Part shown: piece after piece, positions 8,951-19,325 of the stretch
Layout: each line of letters begins with the position of its first letter
Position numbering within the stretch: the first letter of the stretch is position 1
DNA from: CAYUCE01 sp964443275
GTDB taxonomy: Bacteria > Bipolaricaulota > Bipolaricaulia > CAYUCE01
Length of the DNA stretch: 63,703 bases
Direction of reading: 5' to 3'
NCBI GenBank assembly: GCA_964443275.1
Contig: CAYUCE010000003.1
Span: forward strand, 1 to 63,703
Notes under the pieces: generated by a model
Database searches by the model: none
Seen by the model: the letters and a program-made list of their open reading frames with translations, nothing else
What the model was told of the DNA's origin: nothing
Position numbers and translations under genes: made by a program

Positions 8951-10540
8951 TTGAACCTCCTTTTAGCCAGAGCTAGACGAATACTTGGAGTAGGTAGAAT
9001 CTTTGCTCGCCACGTAATTTCACACCTCTTTCGACGGTTGGTTCACCGAGAAGAAAAGTCCTTTGCTTGCAGGTTTAGGCTAATTTTGGAGGATTTGGGA
9101 CCCCTCTTTGTAAAGTTCGGGCAAGTAATGAGTACCCGTCCGGATTTGCTTCCTTCCGATTACTTGCAAGAGCTACAAAAGCTACAGGATGCAGTCACCC
9201 CTTTTGATTTGCAAAAAGCAAAACAAGCAGTGGAAAGGGAGCTTAACAAACCTCTGTCCGAACTTTTCGTAAAGTTTTATTCACAGCCCAAAGCCAGTGC
9301 CTCTTTAGCCCAGGTGCACAAAGCGGTGTTGCACTCCGGCAAACAAGTAGCAGTGAAAGTGCGAAGACCGGACATAGAAAAGCAGCTAGAAGAAGACATG
9401 GAAACGCTACACTATTTTTCGGTGATTCTTTCTCGATACATTGGATATTTTCGACGTATGAGATTAAAGGAGGCAGTAAGTGAGTTTAGAAGGATAGTCC
9501 AATTGGAGATCGATTTCTCTAACGAAGCCCGCAATATACAACGTCTAAGAAAGGCCTTTAGTGATCGTCCACAGGTGAAAATTCCCCAAGTGCATCACTC
9601 AACTTCCAGCCTGCTGGTATTGGAATGGATTGAAGGAACTAAAATTAGCGATCGGGAGAGGCTTTTAGGTGAAGGTTATTATCCTCCTGATCTGGCCCGT
9701 TTAATAGCCGGGGTTTGGATTGAGCAGATCTTTAAAAAGGGGCTATTCCACGCCGATCCTCACCCGGGTAATATACTCATAATGTCCAAGCGGAAAGTGG
9801 GGTTGGTGGACATGGGGGTAATTGGAGTGTTAAATAAGGAAGATCGGGAGAATTTGGCCAGCTTATTCCGGGCTATCCTTCAAAGAGATGCCGGTCAAAT
9901 TTATCAGCTGCTCATCCGGATGAAAGTTTTTAACCAAAATAATGAAAACAAAAACCTACGAGAGGAAATCTCCAAGCTCCTAAACAAATATTATGGGAAG
10001 AAGCTTCGGGAGATTAATCCGGGAAACTTGATATACGAAATAATGGGCAGATTATTTAGACAGTATGAGATTGATCCCCCTGTTCGATTTATCACTTTGG
10101 CCAAAACACTGGTAACCCTGGAAGCTGTTTGTGAAGACCTCGACCCGGATTTTGAGTGGACAAAGGTACTACAGAAAGAATTTGGTCCCCTCTATCTTAA
10201 AAAACTATTATCAATGAACTTGATTGAACAATTGATAGGCTTTTTTACTTTGCCCCAGCGGGTAGATCGGATATTGGAGCTGATCGAGGAGGATAAAGGC
10301 ACAGATCTGCCGAATTATAGGGCCAGGAAGCAACCGACAAAATCCTACCCTGGTTGGAGCAGGAGTCTTTCCTTGGGGTTGGTGGCTTTTTCGTTGATAT
10401 TAGGTTCAAGTTTTCTTATCACAGAAGGTGCAGGCCCTCTTTGGAAGGGTGTTTCAGTCTTGGGGCTTGCGGGATATCTTGCCGGTGGATTTGTCAGCCT
10501 GCTACTGTTGACAAGAATTTTCATATCTGATAGAATTTAG
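8951..10540 (+). CDS. ubiB: UbiB/ABC1/ADCK family atypical kinase
   Basis: UbiB-family proteins are kinase-fold ATPases linked to isoprenoid-quinone or other lipid handling. The family KxGQ motif is FVKFGQVMSTRPDLLP, the ATP-binding alanine-rich loop is ASASLAQVHKA, and the metal site includes FHADPHPGN and VDMGVIG. Two C-terminal membrane helices (about 472-525) anchor it. 529 aa is normal. The start is a TTG with no clear ribosome site, so the true start could be slightly different. The name is by family; no quinone genes are nearby to prove the pathway. Confidence 0.88.
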   Translation: MNLLLARARRILGVGRIFARHVISHLFRRLVHREEKSFACRFRLILEDLGPLFVKFGQVMSTRPDLLPSDYLQELQKLQDAVTPFDLQKAKQAVERELNKPLSELFVKFYSQPKASASLAQVHKAVLHSGKQVAVKVRRPDIEKQLEEDMETLHYFSVILSRYIGYFRRMRLKEAVSEFRRIVQLEIDFSNEARNIQRLRKAFSDRPQVKIPQVHHSTSSLLVLEWIEGTKISDRERLLGEGYYPPDLARLIAGVWIEQIFKKGLFHADPHPGNILIMSKRKVGLVDMGVIGVLNKEDRENLASLFRAILQRDAGQIYQLLIRMKVFNQNNENKNLREEISKLLNKYYGKKLREINPGNLIYEIMGRLFRQYEIDPPVRFITLAKTLVTLEAVCEDLDPDFEWTKVLQKEFGPLYLKKLLSMNLIEQLIGFFTLPQRVDRILELIEEDKGTDLPNYRARKQPTKSYPGWSRSLSLGLVAFSLILGSSFLITEGAGPLWKGVSVLGLAGYLAGGFVSLLLLTRIFISDRI

Positions 10541-10607
10541 CTTGAGTTCTAGTAAACCTACTTTAAAATCTGGTAAAAAGTAGGGAAAAATAGTTTATAC
10601 CGAGTCC

Positions 10608-10636
10608 TTGACAAACCAGAGGGTATGTGATATACT
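10608..10636 (+). promoter_or_regulatory. Sigma-70-type promoter of the 23S-5S rRNA unit
   Basis: TTGACA at 10608-10613, a 17-bp spacer, then TATACT at 10631-10636. This is a near-consensus promoter about 100 nt upstream of mature 23S. It shows that the 23S-5S-tRNA-Asn unit is transcribed independently of the 16S gene. Confidence 0.9.
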
Positions 10637-11303
10637 GACTTTGCTCACACATACCTTATAAACGATCTTAATAATTAGCTTGTGAAAGAGCCATGGTTCT
10701 TTGAAAAGTTAATACGTCTGTCGAGAAAGGGATTAACAAGAAGGTTTGATGTCCTAAAGGCAGAAAGGGCAGACGGTGGATACCTAGGTAATCAGAGGCG
10801 ATGAAGGACGTGGCTGGCTGCGATAAGCCTCGGGGAGCCGCCAAGCAGGCTTTGATCCGAGGATTTCCGAATGGGGCAACCTGCCTGGATGAAGTCCAGG
10901 TATCTGCTGCCCGAATTACAGTAAGGCGGCAGAGGCAAACCCGGGGAAGTGAAGCATCTTAGTACCCGGAGGAAAAGAAACCAAACGAGATTCCCCTAGT
11001 AGCGGCGAGCGAAGAGGGAGGAGCCCAAACTTGGCTAGCGTCAAGGCTGCATCCGTTGTTAACCAAGGGTTGTAAGTTTGATCCATCTTATCCATGCAGG
11101 GGTAAGGAAGAGAACTTGTATCTAGTCGAACGGCCAGCAAAGTCACTGGAAAGGGCGACCGGAGAAGGTGATAGTCCTGTAGGCAAAAGGTACAAGGAAT
11201 CTTTGTGATCTTACTTGAGTAGCGTCGGGCACGTGAAATCCGGCGTGAAGCTGGGAGGCCCACCTTCCAAGGCTAAATACTCCTGATTGACCGATAGTGG
11301 ACT

Positions 11304-11334
<31 letters not shown>

Positions 11335-11391
11335 GGAAGGGGAGTGAAATAGAACTTAAAACCGTCTGCTTACAGACAGTGGGAGGAGAGC

Positions 11392-11466
11392 AGTGGTTCA
11401 ATGTTCTGAAGTTCAACGTTCGAGGTTTTTTAACTTTGAACTGAGAACTTTGAACTACGAACTAGG
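11392..11466 (+). other. 23S rRNA intervening sequence 1 (helix 25 region)
   Basis: About 75 extra nt split the helix corresponding to E. coli helix 25, between the GGGAGGAGAGCAG block and GACCGCATGCC. The two halves of the insert (TTCAATGTTCTGAAGTTCAA and AACTTTGAACTGAGAACTTT) are nearly complementary and would fold into a long hairpin. Such inserts are usually excised by RNase III, leaving fragmented 23S. Exact borders are approximate. Confidence 0.8.
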
Positions 11467-11879
11467 CTTTCTGACCGCATGCCTTTTGCAGTATGAGCCG
11501 GTGAGTTACTCTATGTGGCGAGGTTAAGCGTAAAGCGTAGCCGCAGGGAAACCGAATGGTCTGAACAGGGCCAAAGTCATGTGGAGTAGACCCGAAGCCA
11601 GGCGATCTATCCGTGGCCAGGGTGAAGTCTGGGTAACACCAGGTGGAGGCCCGAACCCACCGAAGATGCAACTTCGGGGGAAGAGTTGCGGATAGCGGTG
11701 AAAAGCCAATCGAGCCTGGTTATAGCTGGTTCTCCCCGAAATAGCTTTAGGGCTAGCCTCCTAGTAATCAGTGGGGGGTAGAGCACTGGATGGATGAGGG
11801 CTAACCGATTCCAACCAAACTCCGAATACCTGCTGATGATCTAGGGGAGTCAGAACGCGGGGGATAAACTCCGCGCTCG

Positions 11880-11910
<31 letters not shown>

Positions 11911-12073
11911 CCCCCAAGTCCGGGCTAAGTGGTGAAGGTAGTTCCGTTGCTTAAACAGCTGGGAGGTTGGCTTAGAAGCAGCCATCCTTTAAAGAGTGCG
12001 TAATAGCTCACCAGTCTAGCGGTGGTGCGCCGAAGATTTAACGGGGCTTAAGCCCGGCGCCGAAGCTGCGGAA

Positions 12074-12143
12074 GGTTAGTAATCAGTCTTCAGCTTATAG
12101 CCTTTATGGTTTTTGGCTGATAACTGAGAGCTGATAACTAGCC
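12074..12143 (+). other. 23S rRNA intervening sequence 2 (helix 45 region)
   Basis: About 70 extra nt lie at the classic helix 45 insertion site, just after CCGAAGCTGCGGAAG. The arms GGTTAGTAATCAGTCTTCAG and CTGAGAGCTGATAACTAGCC pair almost fully over about 29 bp. The repeat unit (TCAGTTATCAGC-like) also occurs after the 5S gene, which suggests a shared origin. Confidence 0.82.
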
Positions 12144-12876
12144 TTGGTAGGGGAGCATTCCGCGGTAGGTCGAAGCCAGATTGCGAGGTCTGGTGGACGA
12201 TGCGGAAGAGAGACTGCCGGCATGAGTAGCGAAATCTGAGTGAGAATCTTGGACACCGAATGCCTAAGGTTTCCTGGGCAACGCTTGTCGTCCCAGGGTT
12301 AGGCGGTCCTAAGCCCAACCCAAAAGGGGTAAGTGATGGACAGCCGGTTAATATTCCGGCCCCTCTCTCAAACGTTGGGACTTGTTCCCTGAAGCGAAGG
12401 GGTGACGCTTTTGGCAAGGCTTTGCATGCTGACGGACGCGCATGCCCAAGCGCCGAGTAAGCGGGTGTAGGCAAATCCGCACCTGCGATGAGCAAGGCGT
12501 GATGGGGAGGGCCTACGGGCCCGAAGAAAGCTAAGTCAGAAGCCAAGAAAAACCTCTAGCGAGTTTGTGAGAGACCGTACCGAAAACCGACACAGGTAGG
12601 CGAGGAGAGAATCCTTAGGTGTACGAGCTAACTCTGGCCAAGGAACTCGGCAAAATGGCCCCGTAAGTTCGCGAGAAGGGGTGCCACCTTCGGGTGGCCG
12701 CAGTGAACAGGCCTGGGCGACTGTTTATCAAAAACACAGGACCCTGCCAACTCGAAAGAGGATGTATAGGGTCTGAAGCCTGCCCACTGCCGGAAGGTCA
12801 AGGGGATGGGTGAGAGCTCTGAACTGAAGCCCCGGTGAAGGGCGGCGGTAACTATAACCGTCCTAAGGTAGCGAAG

Positions 12877-12912
<36 letters not shown>

Positions 12913-12995
12913 CTAACGACTTGGGCGCTGTCTTGGCCAGGGGCTCGGTGAAATTGAAGTGCAGGTGAAAATGCCTGCAACCCGCGGCAGGACGG

Positions 12996-13034
<39 letters not shown>

Positions 13035-13359
13035 CTTGACCTATATCGTGCAGGATAGGTGGGAGGCTGTGAACCGAAGGCGCTAGCTTTCGGGGAGCCA
13101 CCCTTGAAATACCACCCTTTGTAGGTTGGGGTTCTAACCGGGCGTCCTTAATGGGGCGCTGGGACAGTGTCAAGTGGGCAGTTTGACTGGGGCGGTCGAC
13201 TCCTAAATTGTAACGGAGTCGTGCAAAGGTCCCCTCAGGCTGGTCGGTGATCAGCCTACAGAGTGTAAGGGCAAAAGGGGGCTTAACTGCGAGACATACA
13301 AGTCGAGCAGATGCGAAAGCAGGCCCTAGTGACCCGCTGGTTCTTCGTGGTAGGGCCAG

Positions 13360-13397
<38 letters not shown>

Positions 13398-13508
13398 AGT
13401 CCCTCCCGAGAGTTCACATCGACGGAGGGGTTCGGCACCTCGATGTCGGCTCATCTCATCCTGGGGCTGAAGCAGGTCCCAAGGGTCTGGCTGTTCGCCA
13501 GTTAAAGA

Positions 13509-13550
<42 letters not shown>

Positions 13551-13847
13551 CCTATCCGCCGTGGGCGTAGGAGACTTGAGGGGGTCTCTCCCTAGTACGA
13601 GAGGACCGGGAGGGCTGGATCGATGGTGAACCAGTTGTCCCGCCAGGGGCACCGCTGGGTAGCTAAGTCCAGACTAGATAAGGGCTGAAGGCATCTAAGC
13701 CCGAAGCTGACCCCAAGATAAGGTCTCCCTATCAGGTCCCTCCGAGACCAGGAGGTAGATAGGCCGCAGGTGTAAGCATCGTAAGGTGTTAAGCCGAGCG
13801 GTACTAATCGACCGATTGCCTTAATTTGGGCATCAAACCTTCTTGTT

Positions 13848-13949
13848 GCTTCCTTTCAGAGATTCAGGACCTGGGATTTAGATTCTAGGATTTAATAGGT
13901 TACTTTTAAGTTTTTCTAACCCCTAAATCCCGTATCCTAGCTTATTAAT
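13848..13949 (+). other. 23S-5S spacer with imperfect inverted repeat
   Basis: The spacer contains CCTGGGATTTAG near 13872 and the opposing CTAAATCCC near 13923, which could pair across the spacer, plus a second copy-like GATTCTAGGATTTA. It has no gene and no promoter I can support; 5S is presumably cotranscribed with 23S. Confidence 0.5.
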
Positions 13950-14066
<117 letters not shown>

Positions 14067-14069
14067 CCT

Positions 14070-14160
14070 TATTAGTTTTCAGTTACCAGTAGTCAGTTAT
14101 CAGCTTGAAAAAAACTTTATGTTTAAACCTGGTACCTGAAACCTAGTATCTGATACCTAA
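14070..14160. repeat. Short repeat-rich spacer after 5S
   Basis: The spacer holds two near-repeats of the type CAGTTACCAGTAGTCAGTTATCAGC and two of the type CTGGTACCTGAAACC / CTAGTATCTGATACC. The TCAGTTATCAGC unit also builds the 23S intervening sequence at 12074-12143. No gene is seen. Confidence 0.6.
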
Positions 14161-14167
14161 ATCGCCT

Positions 14168-14242
14168 TCCTCGGTAGCTCAACGGCAGAGCGGCCGGCTG
14201 TTAACCGGTAGGTTGCTGGTTCGAATCCAGCCCGAGGAGCCA
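14168..14242 (+). tRNA. tRNA-Asn (GTT), CCA encoded
   Basis: The sequence folds as a cloverleaf. The acceptor stem pairs TCCTCGG with CCGAGGA, the anticodon loop reads CTGTTAA (anticodon GTT) and the T arm contains GGTTCGAATCC. CCA is encoded at 14240-14242. It follows 5S by about 100 nt and is probably cotranscribed. Confidence 0.95.
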
Positions 14243-14351
14243 ATGATTTGTCTCCTTCCGTTAAATACCTTTAATTTCACAAGCTGTCGAATATGAATAT
14301 GCTTTGACCTAAATAAGCCCCAAAATCTAAAAAATTATATAATAAGAAATC

Positions 14352-15197
14352 ATGGCTGATCTAACTTTTTTCGGTGGAGTAGGCGAGATAGGGGGCAACA
14401 AAATTCTGGTCCAAGATGAAGATACCAGAATATTCTTGGACTTTGGAAGAAGTTTCGGCAAGGAAAAACTTTATTACGAAGAGCCTTTTCTCACTCCCCG
14501 AGAAGAAAAACACCTCCTAAACTTAGGCCTTCTCCCACCCATAAAAGGACTTTACAAGGATTCAGAAGAGCCTCCTGTAAACGGAATTTTCATTTCCCAC
14601 CCTCATCTGGATCATTGGGGATATACGTGTTATGTGGATAATCGAGTTCCTCTCTACTGTGGCGAAACGACCAAAAATATCATCTTAAACTACGAGTACG
14701 TTTCCTCATCCGGGCCCTCCAAGGATTACTACCTGGCCAACTTCACCAAGGACGGGAAAGATGTATTTAAGGAATTCAGAACCTTTAGGACCGGAGATAA
14801 GGTATCGATCGGTCCCTTAAGAATAGAGCCCGTACATGTAGATCACTCCATACCCGGTGCTTACGGATTTATAGTTCATACTTCCTCTGAAACAATTGCT
14901 TATACGGGAGATTTTAGGACCCACGGCCCCAAGTCCCGTATGACCGAGGATTTCATCAATAAGGCAACTCTAGCCAAGCCGGATATTCTTATAACCGAGG
15001 CTACCAATTTATCGCAGATTTCTATTTCCACTGAGGACCAGGTTAAAAATGAGCTAAAGTCGATGATAAAAGAGATAAATCCAAAGACTATCATTCCTAT
15101 CCATACCGAAAGGCCGCTTCTTTTCAAGCGATTTGCCGCCGACCTAAAGAGCGAGATAAGGATACCGTTCCCGGGAGAAAAAATTTCTTCTCCCTAA
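14352..15197 (+). CDS. Metallo-beta-lactamase-fold hydrolase, RNase J-like but lacking a beta-CASP domain
   Basis: The zinc motifs of the metallo-beta-lactamase fold are present: HPHLDHWGY (near 83), VDHSIPGAYGF (near 163), YTGDFRTHG (near 191), and TEATN. The protein passes straight from TEATN to the C-terminal IIPIHTERP strand, where RNase J and related enzymes hold a beta-CASP domain of about 150 residues. At 281 aa it is about half the RNase J length. It may be a compact hydrolase of unknown substrate. The ATG follows tRNA-Asn by 109 nt with no strong ribosome site. Confidence 0.8.
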   Translation: MADLTFFGGVGEIGGNKILVQDEDTRIFLDFGRSFGKEKLYYEEPFLTPREEKHLLNLGLLPPIKGLYKDSEEPPVNGIFISHPHLDHWGYTCYVDNRVPLYCGETTKNIILNYEYVSSSGPSKDYYLANFTKDGKDVFKEFRTFRTGDKVSIGPLRIEPVHVDHSIPGAYGFIVHTSSETIAYTGDFRTHGPKSRMTEDFINKATLAKPDILITEATNLSQISISTEDQVKNELKSMIKEINPKTIIPIHTERPLLFKRFAADLKSEIRIPFPGEKISSP

Positions 15198-15309
15198 CCT
15201 AATTTGTAATTTCTTCCCCTTTTTAGGTAAGTATATAGCACTGTCTAAGGTCTATTTAAAATTTAATTTTATGATTAGAGTTTAGATAAAATTGACCTAT
15301 TGGTGAAAA

Positions 15310-16764
15310 ATGAACCCAATAAAATATTACAGCACAAATGATAAATCCAAGAGAGTCAGCTTTGAAACTGCGTTGCTGAACGGACAGCCGGAAGATTATG
15401 GCTTGTATATGGTCAAAAGATCAGACTTACCCACTCTGGACCCGGCACAAATTAAGGCTACGGAAGAGCAGTCTTATGCTCAAATTGCATTTCAGGTCTT
15501 GAATCCTTTCTTGGGTTCTGAAATTCCCCAACCTGAACTAAAATCCATACTGCAGGATGCTTATAGAGAAGATAAGATTACCACCCGGGTTGAGAGAGTA
15601 ACCGGTAAAACCTATATTATGTGGTTAACCCGCGGTCCCACTTACTCCTTTAAGGATTATGCAGCCAGATTTTTCGGCCGGGTCTTAAATTACTTTTTGG
15701 ACCGGCGAGGTTTAAGAAGAATTGTGATGGTAGCCACCAGCGGGGATACCGGGGGGGCGGTTGCCGATGCCCTGTACGACCTTGATAATGTGGATAATGT
15801 GGTTTTCTTTCCCACGGGTTCAATCAGCTCCGGCCAAAGAAAGCAGATGACCACCCTGGGCAAAAACATCTACACATTCGAAGTCAACGGTGATTTTGAC
15901 ATCTGTCAAGCCCTGGCTAAAAACATCTTAGGAGACAAGAAATACGCAAACGAAGTATTTAATGATCCGGATCGAATAACTTCGGCAAACTCCATAAGCT
16001 TGGGAAGATTGCTCCCCCAGATAGTGTACCCATTTTATGCATATTCCAGAGTGGCCGAAGATAGCACACCGATGATCGCCAGCATACCGTCCGGAAACTT
16101 TGGGGATATGATGGGCACCGTCTTGGCAAAAGGGATGGGACTTCCCATTTTTAAAATAATATGCGGGGTAAATGAAAACACGGAATTTCCCGATTTTCTT
16201 AAAAGCGGCGAATATAAGGTGCGGTCGACAAAGAGATCCCCTTCAACGGCGATGAATGTATCCCACCCCAGCAATTTAGCTAGACTTATCGACTTCTACG
16301 GTGGGCATATTTACGATGAGAGAGATCCGGTCAGCAAAAAAGTTATCAATCCTGGAGTAATCGATAAGATGCCTGATATGGAAGCTATGAGAAAAGATAT
16401 TTACTCGGTGGGAGTTAGCAACCGTGAGCATTATATGACTATGAAAGAAGTTTTTGATACTCACGGAGTGATACTCGATCCCCATGGAGCGGTGGGCTGG
16501 AAGGCGCTGGAAATTTATAACTTCGGCAACCATGACCGGCCGGCGGTGGTTTATGAAACTGCCGATCCGGGCAAGTTCCCGGGTGATGTACAGAAGGCAA
16601 TCGGGAAAAGGCCAGAAGTCCCCGAAAGGATGAAAAAGCAGGCTAATAAAAAAGAGCGAATTTACTCCATTGGAAATAGCCCGAAAGAAACCGACCAAGG
16701 TTTAAAGCTTACCGATTCTCAAGTCTCAGAAGCCAAGGCCAAAATTAAAGAATTGTTGTCCTAA
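15310..16764 (+). CDS. thrC: Threonine synthase (long, E. coli-like form)
   Basis: ThrC converts O-phosphohomoserine to threonine with PLP. The protein is 484 aa, the long-class length. The PLP lysine is K115 in TYSFKDYAARFFG, and the phosphate-binding loop is ATSGDTGGAV. It starts MNPIKYYSTND, as E. coli-type enzymes do. Other threonine genes are not adjacent, so it is a single-gene unit. No frameshift is seen. Confidence 0.93.
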   Translation: MNPIKYYSTNDKSKRVSFETALLNGQPEDYGLYMVKRSDLPTLDPAQIKATEEQSYAQIAFQVLNPFLGSEIPQPELKSILQDAYREDKITTRVERVTGKTYIMWLTRGPTYSFKDYAARFFGRVLNYFLDRRGLRRIVMVATSGDTGGAVADALYDLDNVDNVVFFPTGSISSGQRKQMTTLGKNIYTFEVNGDFDICQALAKNILGDKKYANEVFNDPDRITSANSISLGRLLPQIVYPFYAYSRVAEDSTPMIASIPSGNFGDMMGTVLAKGMGLPIFKIICGVNENTEFPDFLKSGEYKVRSTKRSPSTAMNVSHPSNLARLIDFYGGHIYDERDPVSKKVINPGVIDKMPDMEAMRKDIYSVGVSNREHYMTMKEVFDTHGVILDPHGAVGWKALEIYNFGNHDRPAVVYETADPGKFPGDVQKAIGKRPEVPERMKKQANKKERIYSIGNSPKETDQGLKLTDSQVSEAKAKIKELLS

Positions 16765-16829
16765 CTTTAAACGAATTCCGCAACTTTTTGTAAAAAGCCA
16801 GTCCGGCTTATACCAGCCAAAATTAAACT

Positions 16830-17354
16830 TTGTCAAACAAAAGTTTTCTCAAAAGGCACAGAGAGGAATATACGGGAGAACACCGGTTAGGTGATGCCGG
16901 CCAACTGTTCTTTTTCTTGCTATTTATAGCCGTATGGATAGGTGATTCTTTCTTTTTTAAATTCACTACCTTCCCCAATCAATTCTTTCCACAATATATT
17001 CGTATACCGCTTGCCTTGCTTTTGCTAATTTTATCCGGTTATATGGCCAAAACCGGGCTTAGCATCGTATTTGGTGAGAGAAGGGATGAACTTCAGGTTA
17101 TCAGAGAGGGTGTGTTCGGCGTAGTTCGCCATCCTATTTATCTAAGTGAGATAATTTTGTATCTGGGTTTCTTGCTTATTAGTGTCTCGCTTGCTGCCAC
17201 TATTGTATGGATATTTGCCATCTGCTTTTTGCATTATATTTCCAGGCATGAAGAAAAGCTGCTTATAGATCAGTTCGGTGAGGAATATAGGCAGTATATG
17301 CAGAAAGTACCCATGTGGGTTCCTCGTATTAGAAAGAGTAGAAAGCCTGATTGA
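16830..17354 (+). CDS. Isoprenylcysteine carboxyl methyltransferase (ICMT)-family membrane protein
   Basis: A 174 aa membrane protein with about four hydrophobic segments. The SAM-binding family motifs are GVFGVVRHPIYLSEI and the C-terminal RHEEKLLIDQFGEEYRQYMQKVP, shared by ICMT, PEMT and NnrU-like proteins. The substrate is unknown in bacteria. The start is probably TTG at 16830, though the ribosome site is weak. Confidence 0.85.
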   Translation: MSNKSFLKRHREEYTGEHRLGDAGQLFFFLLFIAVWIGDSFFFKFTTFPNQFFPQYIRIPLALLLLILSGYMAKTGLSIVFGERRDELQVIREGVFGVVRHPIYLSEIILYLGFLLISVSLAATIVWIFAICFLHYISRHEEKLLIDQFGEEYRQYMQKVPMWVPRIRKSRKPD

Positions 17355-17535
17355 GTACGAAGTCGACTTTGAGCAGATATTTGGTCATTATTGAATAGTT
17401 TTAAATCATCCCGTACAGGTGTAGAAGCATGGAGTTAATTACGGTTCCGTTGACTCTTAGTTATGCTAAATTTCGATACTCGATATTTGAAATGCCCCCG
17501 TTTACCCTAAGACGGTACGAACTATGCAATAACAA

Positions 17536-18096
17536 ATGCTTAAAATCATTCTCACAGTAACAATTGTAGCGATCGTCGTGGGAAGCGGAGTATGCTTTTG
17601 GCCGGCTCCACAAACCGCTCAGCTTGCAAGGACACCGGCAGAGCAGAGTAAACAAAACACTATTACTCCTAAGAAAGAAGAGATAACAACTTTAACCATC
17701 CTTGTCCCCAAAAGTATCGAGGAGTACGAGAAGGCCATGACAGAGTGTGTACAAACAGGTAAGGGAAGCGATCCTGCTGAGACGATGCTATTTATTAAAA
17801 AGCAAGTAACCGTTCAAAAACCTATAGATGATATTGTTAAGGCAAGTGCGGAGGCTGCTGCTGGGGTAATAACAACTGGCGGAGGTCCCTCACAAGCGTC
17901 CGTTGTTTACTTAAAAATTAAAAATAAAACGGCATATATCCTGCTGAACATAGATGTTGATGGTTGGGCGGGCGTTTCGGTAAGCCTTGCCAAAATACAT
18001 CCTATTGTTGAAAAAACACTTCTTGAATTTCCGGAGGTTGATAAAGTTGTGTTTGGGGTTGCACCCGGAGATAATAGAGAAAATATCACTGAATAA
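17536..18096 (+). CDS. Signal-anchored protein, possibly GerMN-like
   Basis: The first 25 residues are a hydrophobic export signal or anchor. A proline/glutamine linker follows and then a domain of about 130 residues. Its end, with AYILLNIDVDGW, then IVEKTLLEFPEVDKVVF, resembles the GerMN fold (sporulation/germination and lipoprotein domain), but I am unsure of this. There is no lipobox in a clear position. No ribosome site precedes the ATG. It stands alone between the ICMT-like gene and flavodoxin. Confidence 0.6.
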   Translation: MLKIILTVTIVAIVVGSGVCFWPAPQTAQLARTPAEQSKQNTITPKKEEITTLTILVPKSIEEYEKAMTECVQTGKGSDPAETMLFIKKQVTVQKPIDDIVKASAEAAAGVITTGGGPSQASVVYLKIKNKTAYILLNIDVDGWAGVSVSLAKIHPIVEKTLLEFPEVDKVVFGVAPGDNRENITE

Positions 18097-18200
18097 AGGC
18101 TAAGGATATGTAAATGAATTGTAAGCTATGGTTAAAAAATTTGAATAAATGGGTGAAAAGCTAAAATTGGGCTTAGAAAGGCCTTAACGAGGTGTTTACA

Positions 18201-18635
18201 ATGAAGACTTTAATAGTCTATGACTCAAAATACGGGAACACGGAGAAAATTGCGAAATCTACCGGTGACGCCATCACCGGTGATGTCAAAGTGCTCCGAG
18301 CCGATGAAGTAAATCTATCTGAATTGGAATCCATTGACCTTCTCATCGTCGGTTCCCCGACTCATGGTTTCAGAGCCTCAAAGCCGGCACAAAAATTTTT
18401 GGACTCCATTCCACGTAACGCTCTTAAGGGTATTGATGTAGCAGCCTTTGATACCAGGATGCCAGCCAGTGAAGTGGCAATGGGACTGCGTTTACTTATG
18501 AAAATCGGCGGCTATGCCGCCCCGCGCATAGCAGGGGCACTTGAGAAAAAGGGTGGTAACCTGGCAATACCTCCCGAAGGCTTCTTGGTCAAAGGCAGAG
18601 AAGGTCCGTTAAAAAAGGGGGTCAAAGTACGATAA
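18201..18635 (+). CDS. Flavodoxin-family protein
   Basis: It is an FMN-binding electron carrier of the flavodoxin fold. The N-terminal phosphate-binding loop is YDSKYGNTEKIA, and GSPTHGFRASKPA and FDTRMP form the isoalloxazine side. I start it at the ATG of MKTLIVYD, with GAGGTG 8 nt upstream, not at the overlapping GTG at 18192. It ends at LKKGVKVR, slightly earlier than relatives whose last helix usually continues, so a short C-terminal loss is possible. Confidence 0.87.
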   Translation: MKTLIVYDSKYGNTEKIAKSTGDAITGDVKVLRADEVNLSELESIDLLIVGSPTHGFRASKPAQKFLDSIPRNALKGIDVAAFDTRMPASEVAMGLRLLMKIGGYAAPRIAGALEKKGGNLAIPPEGFLVKGREGPLKKGVKVR

Positions 18636-18729
18636 CGAAACCGATAAGAGACAGTTTTTTTAAAATAGCGCGTAAAGAGAAGTAATTTGGATGGAAAGTT
18701 GACTATATAAAAAAAAGAGGAGAAATTCG

Positions 18730-19239
18730 GTGAACGAATCAACCGCTGAGAAAGCAAAATACGGGAATTGGATTCCTACAAGACTTATTCTCATCCCAGG
18801 TGTGTTAACCCTTCTTTTTGCAGGCTTTTCTTTTCTGGTTCCCACCCTGGCTGTTGTCGCGGTTATATTCTTCCTAGGTTTTCTCTACTTTGTATATGCG
18901 CGATATTTGTTCTCACCGAGGGGAAGGAATATCCAGGACAGGGTGCAAGACCTAGTGATACATCATATGGGGGATTGGGACGGTACAGGGAAGGTACTCG
19001 ATATTGGCTGTGGAAGTGGCTCTTTGACCATTCAAATAGCTAAGAGATATCCTCAGGCTGAAGTCACTGGCATAGATCAATGGGGTAAAGGATGGGGGTA
19101 TTCGAAAAGTGTCTGTGAGAGGAATGCGAAAATAGAAGGGGTAGCGGGACAGATCTCCTTTCAGAGAGCAAGTGCTTCCTCATTGCCGTTTGATGACGAG
19201 GCTTTTGATATGGTGACTGGATATGATAAATGGATTTAA
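18730..19239 (+). CDS. Membrane-anchored SAM methyltransferase, C-terminally truncated
   Basis: Two N-terminal membrane helices (about 18-60) precede a class I methyltransferase domain with motif I VLDIGCGSGSLTIQIAK and a following SSLPFDDEAFDMV. The reading frame stops 7 residues after the FDMV strand, so the C-terminal half of the Rossmann fold is missing. Full relatives are about 250 aa; this is 169. It is probably a broken gene or the result of a deletion, and activity is doubtful. Confidence 0.75.
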   Translation: MNESTAEKAKYGNWIPTRLILIPGVLTLLFAGFSFLVPTLAVVAVIFFLGFLYFVYARYLFSPRGRNIQDRVQDLVIHHMGDWDGTGKVLDIGCGSGSLTIQIAKRYPQAEVTGIDQWGKGWGYSKSVCERNAKIEGVAGQISFQRASASSLPFDDEAFDMVTGYDKWI

Positions 19240-19325
19240 CCTCACTATATAGGTGCGACAAAGTTCCGTAGGAAAGGGGGCTGTTGAAATAACCTCGCTC
19301 GGGGTTATCTCAAGGGGATTATGGA
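19240..19325 (+). other. Structured non-coding stretch after the truncated methyltransferase
   Basis: There is no gene between 19240 and 19707. The first part contains a hairpin (ATAACC then 8 nt then GGTTAT, near 19291-19310) followed by purine-rich AAGGGGATTATGGAGG. It resembles a structured RNA leader or an element end, but I match it to no known class. Positions 19366-19707 are plain AT-rich spacer where I see nothing specific. Confidence 0.35.
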
